64,000 nucleotides of DNA from Pithys albifrons albifrons. Lineage: Eukaryota; Chordata; Aves; Passeriformes; Thamnophilidae. The translations under genes were made by a program, and so were the position numbers. The notes below the pieces were generated by a model. That model did not search any database. It was given only the letters and a program-made list of their open reading frames with translations, and was not told the DNA's origin. Positions within the stretch are counted from its first letter, which is position 1; each line of letters starts with the position of its first letter. This document shows, one piece after another, positions 1 to 14,815 of the stretch. The stretch is taken from contig NC_092460.1 in the NCBI RefSeq assembly GCF_047495875.1, forward strand, positions 39,594,054 to 39,658,053, read 5' to 3'.

Positions 1-189
1 TCTGTATCCATTATGTAGATTCTTCCATTACTTCTCTGATTCCCAGAAAATTCCCTTACATGCATCAGTGTTTTCCTTATATCTCCTTTACAGTCACAAA
101 GGGCATGTTGTGGGACAGTTGAGTTCTTTTTGTCTACATTTTTCAAACAAAACCTTCCCTGGTCTTCTCCAGTAAATTCACCATCCACT

Positions 190-190
<1 letters not shown>

Positions 191-225
<35 letters not shown>
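191..225. repeat. poly-A homopolymer tract
   Basis: An uninterrupted run of about 35 A. It could be the tail of a retroposed sequence inserted on the + strand, but I recognise no source sequence upstream and see no clear target duplication. Its length is likely to be polymorphic and prone to sequencing error. Confidence 0.9.
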
Positions 226-226
<1 letters not shown>

Positions 227-3200
227 CCTTGTCATTTCTTTTTTTTTGTAACTTATTCTTTTTTTTCTCCAAGTGATATCAGAAGTTGTTCTTTTTCCAT
301 GAAGTTACTTAATTTTAGTTGATATAATACTTCAGTGTGAGTCAGTCTATAATTTCATTCATTTAACTTCTATTACCTTGTAGCATTATTGCAAAGATAG
401 AACATCTTTCTGTCTGAACAATTCAAAAGAAATTTATTTCATTTGCAGGCTCATGGTCAATTCTGGCTATGAACGATTTGTCTCACGAACGTGAATTTTT
501 GAGAGTCCAATCTCTGAGTTCTCTTTTCTTTCTCTAAATACTAATCATTGTCTTGAGTATTTTGTGTGTCACAGATCTGTTTACTGATTTTTGTGACCTT
601 TGACAACCTCTTCAAGGCATTCTGCCATAAATCCCTGTTTCAACATTCCCCTGGGTCCTTTTTTTACAGCTTTAGAGCTTTCCTTAGAGGCATCAAACAA
701 TAAGTTTTATAGCTTTGTTTTTAAACCCTGTTTATTGTCCTTCCCTTTCTCATGTTTTTAATACTGTTTTGTAATGAAATAGCCAGAAACCATTGAAAGC
801 AGCAAGTACATGAAAATAATCACTGTAAAAAATCAGATTATCATCTGAGGGTCTCTCTATGGTTGGTGTCTTTTGTCACATATGTAGACTAAGGGGCTGT
901 TCAATATATTGTTCTGTACACAACTAGGAGAGCCTTACTTGACCAGAGTTGCTCTGGTTTTTTCCATTACTCAGTTAATTTTGCTGCTGATGTTATGCAT
1001 ATTCTCCAACACTGAAATCTGTTTCAAATGCCAGGTTACTGAGAGCACAAAACATAACTAAAAAATTCACTAAAACTAAATTTGAATAAAACTTAAAAGT
1101 AGACTCTCTGAAAAGTGTGGATCCCTGTGGCTGTTTGGTTGAAGGTGAATGTTGAAAAGCAGTAAGAAGTGAAAACTCTTTAAAACAGTAGAATTGCATC
1201 CCAAAGTGTCTGAAATGACTGTAGCATAGTTAAAACTGAGTAGGTTTCCAAAGGGCTTGGGTAGATTTTCTCAAAAGACATGGGCTTGACATGACTGAAG
1301 TAGGGGAGTAGGAGATTTTAGGGTTTGCATCCTCCATTCTGTGTCATCCTCCATTACTTCAGCTTTCAGGAAAAGGCATGGATAGGGATGAGTCACTGTC
1401 ACTCTCCAAGAGAGCACTTGCCATACCAAGTCTGACTTTCCAGAGCTTTGCTCACAGGCCAGAGGAACTGACAGGTTTCAGCCTGATGTCCTGCCTGTGC
1501 CCTCCTCTCACTTCAGACAAACCACTGTGAAATCACTAAATGACAATAGCTGAGACCATACTAAACTGGCTTTGGAGAAGAAAGAGTTCTCTTATGCCTC
1601 CACAGCAGCTTGTAGTGGTTTAAAATATTATTGCTCTTGGGTGCTTTCACCCCCTTGGGTGTATGTACCATAGCATGAGAAGCTCACATATTCTATAAAG
1701 AAAAGAATAAAGCAAGTCTTAATGTCACTGACTTGCTCTGTGCAAGACAGAGGTAAAGGCTTCTTGCAAGCTTCAAAAATGCTGCAGGAATAATTTCTTT
1801 TACAGTTTGGGGGGAGAGGGAGGTGAGGAAAGATGAGTTTAAATATATAATTTAAACAGCTCCCAAGAAGAAATGGAGCCTTTCAGTGATGTTTGAGATG
1901 GCAACTGCTTTTTTAATGCCATACTGGCATAGCAGTAATGGAAAATATGCCTCAGTGGAAAAAAAAAAAAGGAGGAGGTTCCATCATTAAAGGTGTGGCA
2001 AAAGGTTTTGTAAATTAAATCATAAATCAGTCAACTTTTACTTCAATTAGCCCAGCCAAAAATACTCCTATTAAAAAAAGTCACTTCAGAGTTTAAGGAA
2101 AGCCATAAATCACTGCCTAATCACAGTTTTTAGTACCTTAGAATAAAGTGCCCTCCCAGTACTGCCCACCATGCTGGCATGTGAGTGGAGTTAATAGGGA
2201 GCTTGCCAAAAATTTTGAAGTGAAAACCATAGGGGTTTTACTCTTTCATTCAAAAAACACATTAGAGACCTTGGTTATAAATCTTAGCATGGCCTGTGGC
2301 ACTGTTTAATCAATTTACTTCATGGCCTCAAGGGAGATACTGTATATGTTAGCCTGTGGTCCCTTTCTGAACATACACAGCAGACCCTACCACCTTCCTG
2401 ACAAATCCAACGGCTAATTATAGACCAAACTCACTGTAGTGTTTTAATTAAAGCAGTATTTCTTATTTTAATTTGTGATTCAGGTTACTCAGGACTCTGT
2501 TTATAGTGTAGGGAACATGTGGAACAAGACAAGATGTTATGGCAGACAGCAAGCTCTAAGAAATAAAAATTGGTTTCCTTTCCAATGTGCAGTAATGTTG
2601 TGTATTATGGACATCAGCCTTTTGCATCTGATTCAGGATAAAACTTACATCCCATTTTTCAGAGAAAATCATTCACATTTGAGATGGACTTTTGGAAGTG
2701 AACAATGGATGTATGCCAGATAACATAAAACATTCTTTCTCTGCATGCAGCTGGTCCAGAGAGCAGAAAGTCATAGAAACACTGCAGAAAAGTGACTCTG
2801 CTGTGCACTGTACCTTTGATTACAGACAGAGATGGGAGCATTTGAGACTCTTACTGGTGATGAGTGCCAGCTCCTCCATCAAGGAAGGAATCCTGCCACA
2901 GTTCCAGCTTCTCCTCACCCTCCACAGCACCCAACAATTACCTGCTGCTCATTATAACCCAGCATGTGAAACCTGCTGCTCTGCAAATCACTGCACAGCT
3001 TAACTGTGCCCATGTCCATCTACTGCTCAGTACAACCAGCCCCACAAAGCCCACATCTCTCTCAGCACAAAGCAGGAACAAGAAAGGGGGAATATCTGGC
3101 TCCAAGTCACATTATGGTGTCTACATTGCTGAGATTTCCCTCAGCATTTCATATAGGACTTATGCTGGCCCTCCTCAGGGGAATAGGTTTCGATGAAGCC

Positions 3201-3361
3201 GAGAAAGCTGAGTTTTGTGGACTGTTTCTGTCCTTTCTCAGATTTATGGTGAGTAAGCTCTGCTTCTCTCCCAAGCCCTTGGGAGCTGAAAGCATGTTTG
3301 TAATTCCATCACCTTGTTCTAAAGTTAGAGGGTGTTCCTGATAGCAACATAAAACAGCAAT

Positions 3362-3425
3362 GCAAAGATCCACTGCTCCCTATTCCTTCCACAGCAAAGA
3401 TCCACTATTCCTCACTCATTTCACA
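3362..3425. repeat. 32-bp imperfect tandem duplication
   Basis: Two adjacent 32-bp units (3362-3393 and 3394-3425), each beginning GCAAAGATCCACT and ending CACA, with several substitutions between them. The divergence shows that it is not a recent duplication. No function is apparent. Confidence 0.7.
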
Positions 3426-6400
3426 GCAGACATGAATTATTAGCTACCTCTAGACTATCAAGAGATTTAGCTGATATTCATCTGAGCTCAGCAATTAGTG
3501 AGGTGAATCTATTTAGGGGAAAAGAAGCTCTTCAAAAAACTGTCTCAAATCTGGCCTTAAAATTTTATGACTGTCTGCAACTTTGATTTTCTTCTGAAAG
3601 CCAAATATTTCTGACCCCAAATAAAACCCAAACCAAAACACAAAAACATCTTTTCCATTTGCAATTGGGGAAAAAAAGACTAAGGACAGTCTAATGGATT
3701 CAGGATTAGTCATTATGATTCACTTCATAAATAGCAGTTCTGGTTATTGTAAATTTCCTATATCTAGCTATCTAGTTTCCGTCAGGAAACCAGTAGTTTG
3801 TTGAAAACAGAAAAAATCTAAGGCCTCAGTCTTTATATTTTAGGCTTGATATTGAGTGACATTTTGTGGCCTCTTGCTGGCTGAGGATCCATGACTTATT
3901 TTCTGTGGAAAGTCCAACAAGTCCCTTCTGACCATTAATCTTCAAAGCCCTCCATTGTTCTGCATTCCCACCAGGCACAGAGCATTGTGGTCAGGACAAG
4001 CTCTGTGCTAGTAGAGAAGACTGCAAAGTTATTGTTTGATTTTGTTTTAATTCCTTTTCTAACATGTACAGTTTTCAGCATGCAGCCTCCTTTTATTTCA
4101 GCTCTAGGATTGGGTTTTCTTTCAGTCATTAATAACTTAATTTAGTTTTCTCCATTTTTCTTATACTTTGCCCTCTTTATGATACTATTGCCGACTTCCA
4201 AGGGAATTGGATTACTTTCATGGCATGTTTCTAAGGTTGGCTTTCTTTCACAGTATATTCTAAAAGTTTATCAACTTTGACTTTTAATTCTTTGTAGTGG
4301 TTTGAAAAACATATTTGCTGCTCCTGAAAGGTACCAGACCATGACAATACCAGAGACAGAAATCTTCTCTGTCTGCTACCCTTAGATACCTATTTGAATT
4401 CTACAGCATGAAGCACTTCTAAAAGTTTACCATCCCCACAACTACCTCAAATACCTTATAATCCTCCACATGCTAAGAAAAGGATAGTGTATTTTATATT
4501 TATGAAGAGCATATGTGGAGGTTATGATTAATTACAAAGAAACATCCAAAGCCTGTGTATGATCTTTAAAGGGTTGCTAATACCCTCTCACGGGAAGCAA
4601 TGAAGCAGGAAAGAAGGAACTTAATAGGAAAACAGAGGCCCTACTCAAGCAATTTGCTGGCAGCAAAGGGGGAACCAGTGCTGTAGCCACAAGATGCAGT
4701 CAGAAGGATCTGCCTTGTCTTCTCTGGAAGGCACAGAGGACAGGACTAGGTGTCCTTTGCCCAGTAAACAGCTCTTCCCATTATTCTATGAATAGCTTGG
4801 AAGAACTTGCTCCAGCAAGTCCTTACAACCTCAATTACAGATCTCTGAGAACAAGCTGAGAGAATTCAAGGAGGAGAAAACAGAACAAAGGGCCATGATC
4901 AGTGGAACACAGCATCTGTTTGGAGATCTTGTATCATTACACTGGCCAACATGTGCTCCATGTACCTCATGTGTCACTTCTCAGTAAAGTCTTCCTGTTG
5001 AGGGAACTGAGACCACCCAGGTGTATGGGAAAGTACCTTGGGATGTATGGTCACCTGGAACAGGCCAGCTCAACAGGAGTTCCCTCACCACTGCTGAGAA
5101 CTGAGTTTATATCCATGCTGTCTCCAGAAAGCAGACCTGGACACCCAAGCTGGAGACATGACCTTTCCAGGAGTTTCTTTGGACTCTCTTGTATAATTCA
5201 AGTTTCTGCTTACATACCACTGTGAGAGTAAAGAGAAGCTGTTACATTTTTTCCGGCTGTGTTTCATGAGTAAAAAAACCTCCTGGTTTGCCCTGAAGCC
5301 CCTCTAATCAACTCCCTAACACTCTCAGTGTATCCCAGATAAGTGTGCACTCTGCCTGCTTGTACTACAGCAGCAGCTTCAAGCACTGCAGGGCTTTCCA
5401 AGTCTGTGTGGTCACCCCATTCATTACTCATGAAAGAGACAGCGAAAGACCCAAATCTCTGGGGACACTCTCATCTTTACTTTACTCTGTTTGTTTGTTT
5501 GTTTGCTTTGCCACAACACAAGCAGTAGCCCAGGCAGTCTCAGAGGAGACCACTTCTCTTAAGACCAAATTTTCTAGAAAGAGTATTTTGGGTTGCCATG
5601 AGCCTCATTTTTAAACTTAAGGGAAGATTTTTCTCCCCTTCATCACACCTTCTTTCTTAGGGTGAAATCTAGTAGAAGCAAAGCAAAAGTGTCTCCATTT
5701 ATTTGTTCAATACATAAAAATAACAATAATTCTGTACATAAATGAAAAGGAAAGGTACTTCCTGCAAGTTTCTGAAAGCTCCCAAAAATAGTCTCAGGAC
5801 TCACACAAAATTAATTCTGTTATGTAGCCAGAGTTTCCATGAAAGCATCTGTACCTGGGTGTCTGTAGAAGTAAAATTGTGCAAATAACTGCAGCCTCTT
5901 TTCTGGCCAAAATCCTGTTACATCTCAACAAATGTGAACTCCTTTTTTTTTCCTTACTGGAACTACAGTAATAACCTTTTCTATTTTTCCCTAAGAGGCC
6001 TTCAAAACAGTGCTGACATAAAGAAAAGCGTGTTGTTTCATTAACATTTTATGACTGTCATGGTATGTTCAGTGCAGCAACCAGCTGCCACTGCATGGTT
6101 ATCCAAGGCACAGACTCACATACACCATGGCTTTTTCATGCCATGGCCATCTGACAGGTTTGCTGCCAAGTAGAGCGAGTAGTGGGATAGGACACATGTC
6201 TCTGTCTCAGACTACTCATTTCAGGGTCCAGCATATTAAAGGAAGCTTTGCTTCTCCTGAGTACAACAGATTATCAGTGAAGATGATGCAAGGAAACTTA
6301 TAGCTCATCCTTTTGCCTCTGCCACAGAGCAGCAATGCCCTGTGTTGGGATGGGTCATCCATGGGAGAAACAGCATCTCAAATTGCCAGAGCTTATGCCC

Positions 6401-8950
6401 AGAGGAATTGTCTGTCCGTGTCCAGAGACAGAAGGGATATTAAAACATTACAGCGTGATGTGAACTGCTCAAAGTCACACACAGAGCCTGTGGCTCCCAG
6501 AATGTTGAAAAAGGGATAACACAACATGGTAGGTGATGTTGTGCTGCCCTAGAAAGAGTTTTGCATTGAAAAGCACTGCCAGACATTTGCTCTGCAGCCA
6601 CTGAAACTCCCCTCCATCTTCTGAACTGCCATGGTCCCTCTGCATCAAATGACATCAGGCACATCAGCTTTCCTTTGGTTTCCTCTGCCTGGAGAGATAC
6701 TGCATGCCCCTGCCTCCAGTCTTCCCCAGTATCCTGTTCATAAGCATCCTAGAAGCCTGACAAAGCTTAGCTTGTGTCTTGGGGAAAAGATGGCCTCAGG
6801 AAAGGAAGAGGGCAGAAGGAGAAAGTGCAGTTTGTAAAGGTAACTCACTAGAAACAAAGTGGTGGTTTATGTTTTGCTGTGAGCTCTTGGTGGTGTTGCT
6901 ACTGTTTCTACACACTGGTCTTTGAAAGATTATTTTCATAACTTCTGTTTCCAGAGGAGTGATTTTTTCACATCATTTTCTATAGATATGAGCAAATACC
7001 TAAATAAATATAACTACAGTCAAATCAAAGCTCTTCCTCCCAACTGCTTTGCACAAAAAGTTCAGTAACCAGATGAGCTTTCTGGTGTGTCTGAAGTGGA
7101 TCCACGTATCATATTGCCGGCAATGGCTCTCTCTATCATCCAGTTGGGATTCACATCTTTGATGTACGGAAGGCAGCACTTAGGCTAAATCTCTGGGTAG
7201 CCCTGAAATCACACACAGTTGGCTCAAAAATAGAAGCTGGGCTAACTACTTCCTCTCACACTGTACTGGCTGGTTTACATTCAGGAGCCCCTTCCCAGTT
7301 TCCCTATGCATCGTCCTGGTCAAGCACATCTGGCAACATTCACTCTCCAGGAATTTGGAGCTCCAGCCATGGTGTTCAAAGACAATTACTGCTTCTTTCC
7401 AGCTGAGAGATCAACAGATCCTGGTGCATAGCTACCTTTCCCCTCACCACACAAGAAGAAATAAACTCGAATACCATAAAAATACATTTAAAAATCTTTC
7501 AAGACCAGACCTCCTGCGATTCACCCTTGAAAGTGTATCAGGCAGGTTTCAGGGCCTGGGTGCAGGAAAGCAGGAACCAGAGCCTGTCATTGCAATTTTT
7601 CATCTGACAATGGGCAGAAGGACACAGGCACTGGTGCAATTTTCTCACTTGAAGAACTTTCCAATATATGACACATTGCCAGAGATTTATCTTGCAAAGA
7701 TCTGAATACTTAGAGCAGGATACATTGGTATGAAGGAAATGGGTGGGACACCTAGCTAGGTTCTATATAGAGCATACTATTTCAAAAGAAAAAATAAGCA
7801 TTTTTTTCTATCTTGTTTCAGGAGCTTTCTGGTTTTGTTTGTTGGCAACTTACTATTTCCAAATAGAAGACAATCTTCCTTGGTGCATATCTTTTAGATG
7901 GAGTGGTTGGGCTAGAGAAAGGAGAACCATCTCTTCTCCCTGCCTTGACTGCTGGACAAGAGGGAAAATGGGAAGATTGCTTCTTCCCTGGAGAATCTGA
8001 ACACACACCTCATAGGAAAGGGGACAGCAAACATCAGCTCCAAGTCATGGAGAAAATCATAGACTGCTCAGGAGATCAGGGAGCAGGCACACAGCCAGGC
8101 CTCCCAGGTGATGGAAAGAAATGTGCTGTTCCCAGGGACCCAGAGAAGTCTGTGCAGAGAAGCTGCATCCCAGAAAGGAGACAGCACATCAAAATGATGC
8201 TGTGCCATGAGCAAACCTGAGGGAAATGGATACCTCCTACAATGGGAAGAGAGAATTATTGTCAAACTCCTTTATTTTCACTCAAGTTAACCTGAAGATT
8301 TTAATGCTCTACATTGTAAAAAGATCCCTACTTTAGTTTAGGTTCTCATAAATCTCAGCTCCAGAGTTTTGGAATTCCTTCTGGTGTTCTGGGGGAATTC
8401 TTGCTTTAAGAAAAATATACAAGCAAGTCTCCCTCAAAATTCTAGCTGATCCAGGGTCCTGTAATAATCATTTTAATAATTTTAACTTTGGCCAGGTCTA
8501 AGTCTAAAGTAAAAGTTTGGGGGATATTTTACTAACACAATGGTAAGAAACTGTGATCCTCCAAAAATATGGCAGTGAAAACAACACTGTATATAACTCT
8601 ATCTTAATTTCAATTCCTTCTCCTTTTATGAGAACTGTCCTGGAAATTCACTTCTCTACTTCAAGTGTTCAAATAGAAACCTCCAGTGTGGGCTGCTTCT
8701 GAAGGTGATAAAAAGTGCTCCACGAAGATATGACAGAAGCCAAAAAAGGAGTTACTGCTTTTATTTTTAATGCAAATTTGCAAAATTTGAAAGTTATGTG
8801 AATGAAATACATGTTTAATAAAAAAAATGCAACTGACAGAAAAGTTTTCTGCTGATGACTAAAAAAAATCCCCAACCTACACCCCACCTGAAACCCCTCC
8901 CAAAAAAGTAAAACGAAAACAAACAAAAGATGAAACAATAAGCACCAAGA

Positions 8951-8990
8951 CATACACACACACACACCCACACACACACACACACACGCA
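8951..8990. repeat. (CA)n microsatellite, interrupted
   Basis: Alternating CA on the + strand with interruptions (ACCC and CGC). A minus-strand open frame of about 104 codons across it is only the TG/GT repeat read through, not a gene. Confidence 0.9.
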
Positions 8991-11900
8991 CCCCAATGGT
9001 TTCATAGTTTTAGCAATAAGAAAATGAGCCCGGCCAAAAGTACCTGACTCAGTATCTTGTCTCTGGCAGATTATAGTATTGTCTACTTACAAAAAAAGTC
9101 TAAGAAACAGTTGCAGGTTTCTTCCAGGTGTAATCTTTCCCTCTGTGTGGTGTGGTGCCTCATCCTCTGGAAGCCAATATTTGGAGATTTCCTGATCACA
9201 GGATGACATGCTACTAAATATCAAATTCATAACTCTTCTGTCCACCTTTTATTCACCATGATGTCACAATTTCTACATAAATGCTAACAAGCACTGCTGC
9301 CTGTTCAGCTGTTCAGATACTGAATTAATTTAGAGAAAAATTACTGTCTTAAAATAACCAACCAAACAACAAAGTGAAAAAGCTGTCATGCAAATTTAAC
9401 CTTCAAAAATGATGTTACCTTCCACGTGTGATTGCAACCTCATTTCCTATTGGATTGGTTATAGTTCTTATCTCAGGTTCTAAATAGGATCCTGAAATGC
9501 ATCAACTTGGACAGCCAGTGAAAGATTACTACTGCTGGGAGGAAATATTTCTCTGGCAGGTAAGCCTGTGACAACTCGAAAATATTTCTGTAGTATAATA
9601 GATTTGTTCCCCAAACTCCTTGGGAATTTGTAAATATGCTTTGAACACAGGAACTGTAGCTATTGGGCAAGAGTATTTCACTTAACAGCAATCAGTGGTT
9701 GTGCTTCAGAGAATACAGAATATTCCCATAATGAATCTGTGGAGTGGGAAAGAAAAGAAAAAGGCCAACTTCTTATGTAGTTTCCTTCTTTTACCACACA
9801 TGGCCTGAGTTTGCTCTGGGAGGGAAAATGGAGCCCTCTGGGTATTTAGTTTAAAAAATAAATAAAGCCAGTTCTACTAGCATTTGTCTTTAGAATTATT
9901 AAACACATAATTAAACTACTTTTTCCTTTACTATATCATTGAACCAGACTAGCCCAAATTTTGTAGGAATAGCAGAAAAAAAGATCCCAAAACAGATTGC
10001 ATCTTTCAAACCCTTTCTATGTCTCATGCTAAAAAGAGGGATAGAGGTTTTGTTAAGTATATGGTTTTTAATTATCTTCTTGATGCTATTCTTGAGACAA
10101 GGAGGATGAGGAGAAACTGGGACATGAGCCAGATGGATTTAAGCAAAGAAATACTGAGTGAAGAGGTGGACACCCACAGCTACAAGCCAGAGATCCTTTT
10201 TTTTCTGTTTCTCTGAATTTCAGTACTAGTGTGAGGTCCTGGAATGACAAGCCCAGAGACTTGAGTCTTCTGTGTAGCCACAGAAACATTAGACTGTGGG
10301 TTAACTTCGTATTTTTCAAAAAACAAAACAAAACAAAAAAAACCAACCCAGCCACAACACTAGAAATAGTTCATAAGAGCAGGGTGGAGAAAAGAGGGGA
10401 AGGAGGAGTTGTACTGAAAGTTTACCTAGATGGTACAAAGCACCGGGAACCGAGGCAGGCAAGAGCAATCCCGTGCAATATTCCCAGCGGCAGGCTGGGA
10501 AACGGGAGCAGCTGGAGCGCGTTCTCCAAAGCATCCATGCAGACAGGAGGGCACCCCGGGCTGCAGGGAGGGAGTGTGGGCTGTGGGACAGGGGATCCTG
10601 CCAGCCCTCCCGGGGACAGAGGTAGGAAGGAGGCAGGGGGGCTTTGCAGGAGAGTTATTTCACCTGGGGGTGTGTGGGAGAGGGAGGGAAAGCTGGATTT
10701 CTCCTTGCGCCCCCAGGCTCTTTCTCAGCCTTCTGGACAGAAAAGAGCAGTTACACAGGAGACAGGCTGGTCTTTGGGGCAGAGCTACAAATGATTAATT
10801 GTATCAAGAAAAAGAAACAGTGTCTCCTTGCTGAGCTTTGTAATGGGCTTCATATAAATTTGCGTGAAATATTATGTGGGATTACTGCAGCCAGCCAGGA
10901 GCTTGGCTGAAGCAGCCAAGAGGAGGATGGGAGCTCAGCCAACAGGAGAAGCAGGAGAAGTGAATCGTGTTTGCCAAGGCCAGGAGGAAAGCCAAACCAT
11001 AGCTACAGTAGCATAGTAATGAGAAAAGGGAATTGCATGCAACATTGGTTCTTCTTCTTATCATGATCATTATTGCTCTGTCTCTAATTGTCCAGCCCTC
11101 CTCCTCACCCTTGTCACGAGTCCCAGCAGAATGCAGGATAACATAAGGTAAGGAAAATAACCTACAGGTGCTTAGCCATAATCCTGCTGGAGCCCACAGC
11201 TGGAGTTGTATGAAACCATTTACCCACCCACCAGCGCAGACCAGGCTGCTGGAACAGATGCTCTCTTCTGACCCAGGAGGGATGTAGAGATGAGAGTGGG
11301 AGGAGGAGGAGCAGGGAGAGAGGTGATGGCACAAAATGCCATTTTCCAAGTATCTTACAGCAGCATAGTAAAGACAACTAAAGAGAACTGGGACTTTCAG
11401 GATGACATTTGTTGGATCCTGCTGCTTTCTCCCACTCCTGCAAAGTTTGTTCTCACTTGGTTCCCATCTTTCTCCCATCTGGGTTCTCATTCATCTCCAA
11501 AGTAGATCCTGTCCTTCAAAGCTGGAGAGGGCTGCAAGTCCGGGTAGACCACTGGCTCTTGTCCTGTGTCTGCATCTGGGTAGTTTCTGGTTGATTTAAG
11601 CAGAGATGTCTCACCTGGAGCTTCACATCTATGAACACATAAGGTGTGGCAAAATCTGTACTGCATATCTCACCCTTAATTCCTTCAGGGAAGAAACTGC
11701 ACTCTCACACCTGAGTTTTTCCCAAGGAAGCTATGTCTGGATCCAGACTTGGCATCATCATCTGTAATGGCCTGAACTCAGCCTCTTCCCCCCCGAATAG
11801 TTCAGATCTTGAACAACTTTGTACTTCAGGACTCTTTCTAGGATTTCTGACTCTGTGCAAAAAATGCCTTGGTCTTCATGAAGCTAATAACTGGTGATGA

Positions 11901-14763
11901 AAGACCTGAGGAGACTTTGCAAATATGTGTATTATCACAGCCCAGCTACACACTGTAGGTGCTCTTTAGGCAACAGCCCCTTCTGGCAAGCCAGAGGGGA
12001 ACTTTGCCCTTACATGTGCCAAATGTGGCACTAAGCCTGTCTCAGCCAGACCTCATGCTTTGCCCACCTCTGAGGCCTTCACACCCTGGGATGTGCTGCT
12101 TTCCCCTGGGACTGAGGCTTTCTCAGCAGGGGTGGGAAGTGGGGCACACTCAAAGCTTTGTGGAATAACCTACAGTGCCAGTCTGTGTGTGCAGACAACC
12201 CCTAGCCCAGCTAAGGACAGGGTGTGTTTTTCTCTCTCTTTTTCTCCTCCAGCTGGAATCAAATGTGAAATCTTCTCATAAACACAAACTGAGAGATTCT
12301 TGTTTTCTCGAAGGACTCAGGGAAAAGACTTGAATTTCTTCTCCCAGCCAACACTGAGGGAGTTTCCCTCCTGGAGGGAGGGTGCTTGCCAGCCTCACAG
12401 GGCGTCCGAGTGCCCAGAAAAGGGCAGCGCTAACCAAGAGCACCATGTGCTCCTGGCTGAGGATTCATCCCTTTGCTCTCCAGCTAAAACATCTCTACAA
12501 CATCACCCCTGTCTCCCATCCCATCACCTGGTCAGAGTGGCTTCTCACCTGTCCTCGTTTGTCAGGAGAGATACACCTGGTGTACTGTGACAATGCTGGT
12601 GCTAAGTCTAGGCTTTACTTGAGATTGCCACTGTCCAGAGAAGGTTTGGAAAAGATCATACACTGCTTTCATAAAATGTTTCAACAACTACTATTTTTCC
12701 ATGTTCATAGAAATGCATATTCACAATGTCACACATGTAATCTCACTGGGAGATATAAACTGCACATTGAATGATTAGATGAAAAATCCACCACTAAAGT
12801 AGTGCCTCTTCAAAGAAGAAGATTTGAAAATAAACTGTTTTGAGGTTAAGGAAAAGATTCCCTGTAGAAGGAGACATCCTGAAAGAGTAGAATATACACC
12901 AATGGGATATCTCTCTTGTTTTGTTTTCATTTCCTTTGCAGCCTTTTTGCATTTTAACAAGTTAGTTTGGGCACTGCAAACCAATGTTGGCTGTGGAGCT
13001 ACGTTCACTAGACTGCCTGGGGCTCTCCCCTTGCCGAAGTCAGAGCAATACCAAGCATGTGTAGAACCACCCACACTCCGGTAGTGGGAGTTTTGCTTTG
13101 TTTTGTTCCTCAAGCTCTGTATCTCTCAGAGGAAAGGATTTCTTAACTTGGTCTGAACTAAGAGTGAAAAGTAAATTGTTTGCTCTTTCCCTTGAGGCTG
13201 AGCCCAGGGTTCTGTTTTCTTAAAGTGTTCCAATCAGCTTCAAGTTTTGTGATGTGACCAAGTACCATGATCTTCTTTTTTTTTTCAGAAAAGCAAATTT
13301 TCTTTCACTTCTCATACCTCTTACCTCTGCTCAAGTAAACAGATGTGTTTCTGTCCATCAGCTGGTAAACTTTGTTTCCATTTCCCTGAGCACCTTGTGA
13401 GCAGCCATTTAGCCTTACTCTCTTTCATCTTCCTATCTGACAACCATGTATATAGGGTTTCAGGCATAAGTCAACACTTCTAGGCTACTCAGGTTCTTTA
13501 TTTAACATCATGCTGAAATACAAATAGCAAAGATCAACTCCCTCTACATAATATCCCCTCACCTATTTAGCTTTTTCCAAGAAGCAAAACCTTTCCAGTG
13601 CACCCACAAGGATACCTTTGTCTTTGCCTATGAAAAAAAACAACCCAAAGGTTTTGATCAAATGATCTTGTATGGTTGGTTTTGCTGCTTTTCTTCACTC
13701 TGCATAGAGTGGCCTAATAAATAAACAGATGTGTACAAACTACACACCCTAGTAAAGAGGAGTGTCTTTACTCCTGGCAGGCAACAGCCTGATACAAGGT
13801 CAGATTAAGCAGCAGTAGGTACACAGCAGAGCTGTGATCTGAGCTGTAGAGAATTGGGGCTGAAAGCTGAGAAATAAGCCAGTTTATCTGGGCTCCTCCA
13901 TGAAAGAGCTGCTGCTGTGACAGATATGCAGCCTAATGGCTCTTGAAGGGGTTAATACACCTGGAAAGTGAGTTTTCAAATGAACTCCTTTTCCTCTTGG
14001 CCTCAATATAAGGCAGTGCTCTATTAGACTTGACCTTTCTTAATGTGAATTAGCAGCTCAGTGGAACAGGATCCAGAATTCAAGAGTCCCTTCCCTCTTC
14101 ACATCCATGCATTAATGTAACAAAAGCAAAAAGGTGTCAGGAAAGCTAAGAATAACTGAACAGATCTTGTGCCAATTTGGAATAAAATATAGGACCCTCC
14201 AGAAGTGGAAGTAACTTGGTTACTTCTGAACTCTAGGTGAGGCAGGCATTTTAACTCACCCCCTCCAAACCGCAAAAGAAAATGAAACATGGGCAAATTC
14301 AGGTACTGAATTTGAAATAAAAAATAAATAAAATAAAATGAAATTAGTCAGTTCATAATTTTGGTAGGACAAGCAAGTGGAAATGCCAAATGATCTCTCT
14401 AGAATGTAAATAACCTTTTCTCTCCTGAAACAGATTTGCTCAATGCCTTTAAATAAAGGTGCTCCCTTTCCCCCATTTCCACTGATTTCCTGGGAGGGTT
14501 TCCTCACCCATTCCCATTGCACAAAATGTTTCATCAGTCTTGTCGCCTTGGTTCTACCCTGTCTCATGAGGTAATGGATGGAGCCCAGCGAGACATGAAG
14601 ATGTGCCATCCAGGAAACCAGACCAAAACTGGTATGTTTAAAACGTGTTTGAAGAGAGCACAGGATGACAGGGAGGGGGGAAAGGGAGCAGGGGATGTTT
14701 TGCAGCCAATACTTCCTCCCTTCTCACAGACACTTGCTCTTGTCCAGGAATCCAGAGAAAGAA

Positions 14764-14770
<7 letters not shown>
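8991..14770. other. non-coding DNA, no gene recognised
   Basis: No recognisable exon or RNA gene. About 10430-10640 is locally GC-rich, with a few overlapping open frames of 120-190 codons on both strands. These are low-complexity G/A-rich translations without a domain and I do not call them genes. An A/C-rich low-complexity patch (repeated CAAAA units) lies at about 10318-10345. Confidence 0.55.

Positions 14771-14813
<43 letters not shown>
14771..14813. repeat. (TA)n microsatellite
   Basis: About 21 perfect TA units, self-complementary and therefore able to form a cruciform or hairpin. Frames across it on both strands translate as alternating Tyr-Ile and are artefacts. Confidence 0.95.

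Positions 14814-14815
<2 letters not shown>

Larger units (their letters stand above)
1..8950. other. non-coding DNA, no gene recognised
   Basis: AT-rich, CpG-poor sequence on both strands. Open frames here are short (at most about 116 codons), show no domain I recognise and overlap one another in several frames, as expected by chance. A poly-A tract and a short 32-bp tandem duplication are listed separately. The stretch about 4560-5260 is somewhat richer in GC and could be an old repeat, but I cannot name a family. I see nothing that supports an exon. Confidence 0.6.

Noticed and set aside
10231..10910. 187- and 122-codon overlapping frames in a GC-rich stretch
   Set aside because: Low-complexity translations in two frames with no domain, splice-site logic or strong start. 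Chance frames are more likely.
10882..11490. 202-codon minus-strand frame
   Set aside because: Mixed low-complexity composition with no recognisable domain or orthologue, and it overlaps several frames on the other strand.
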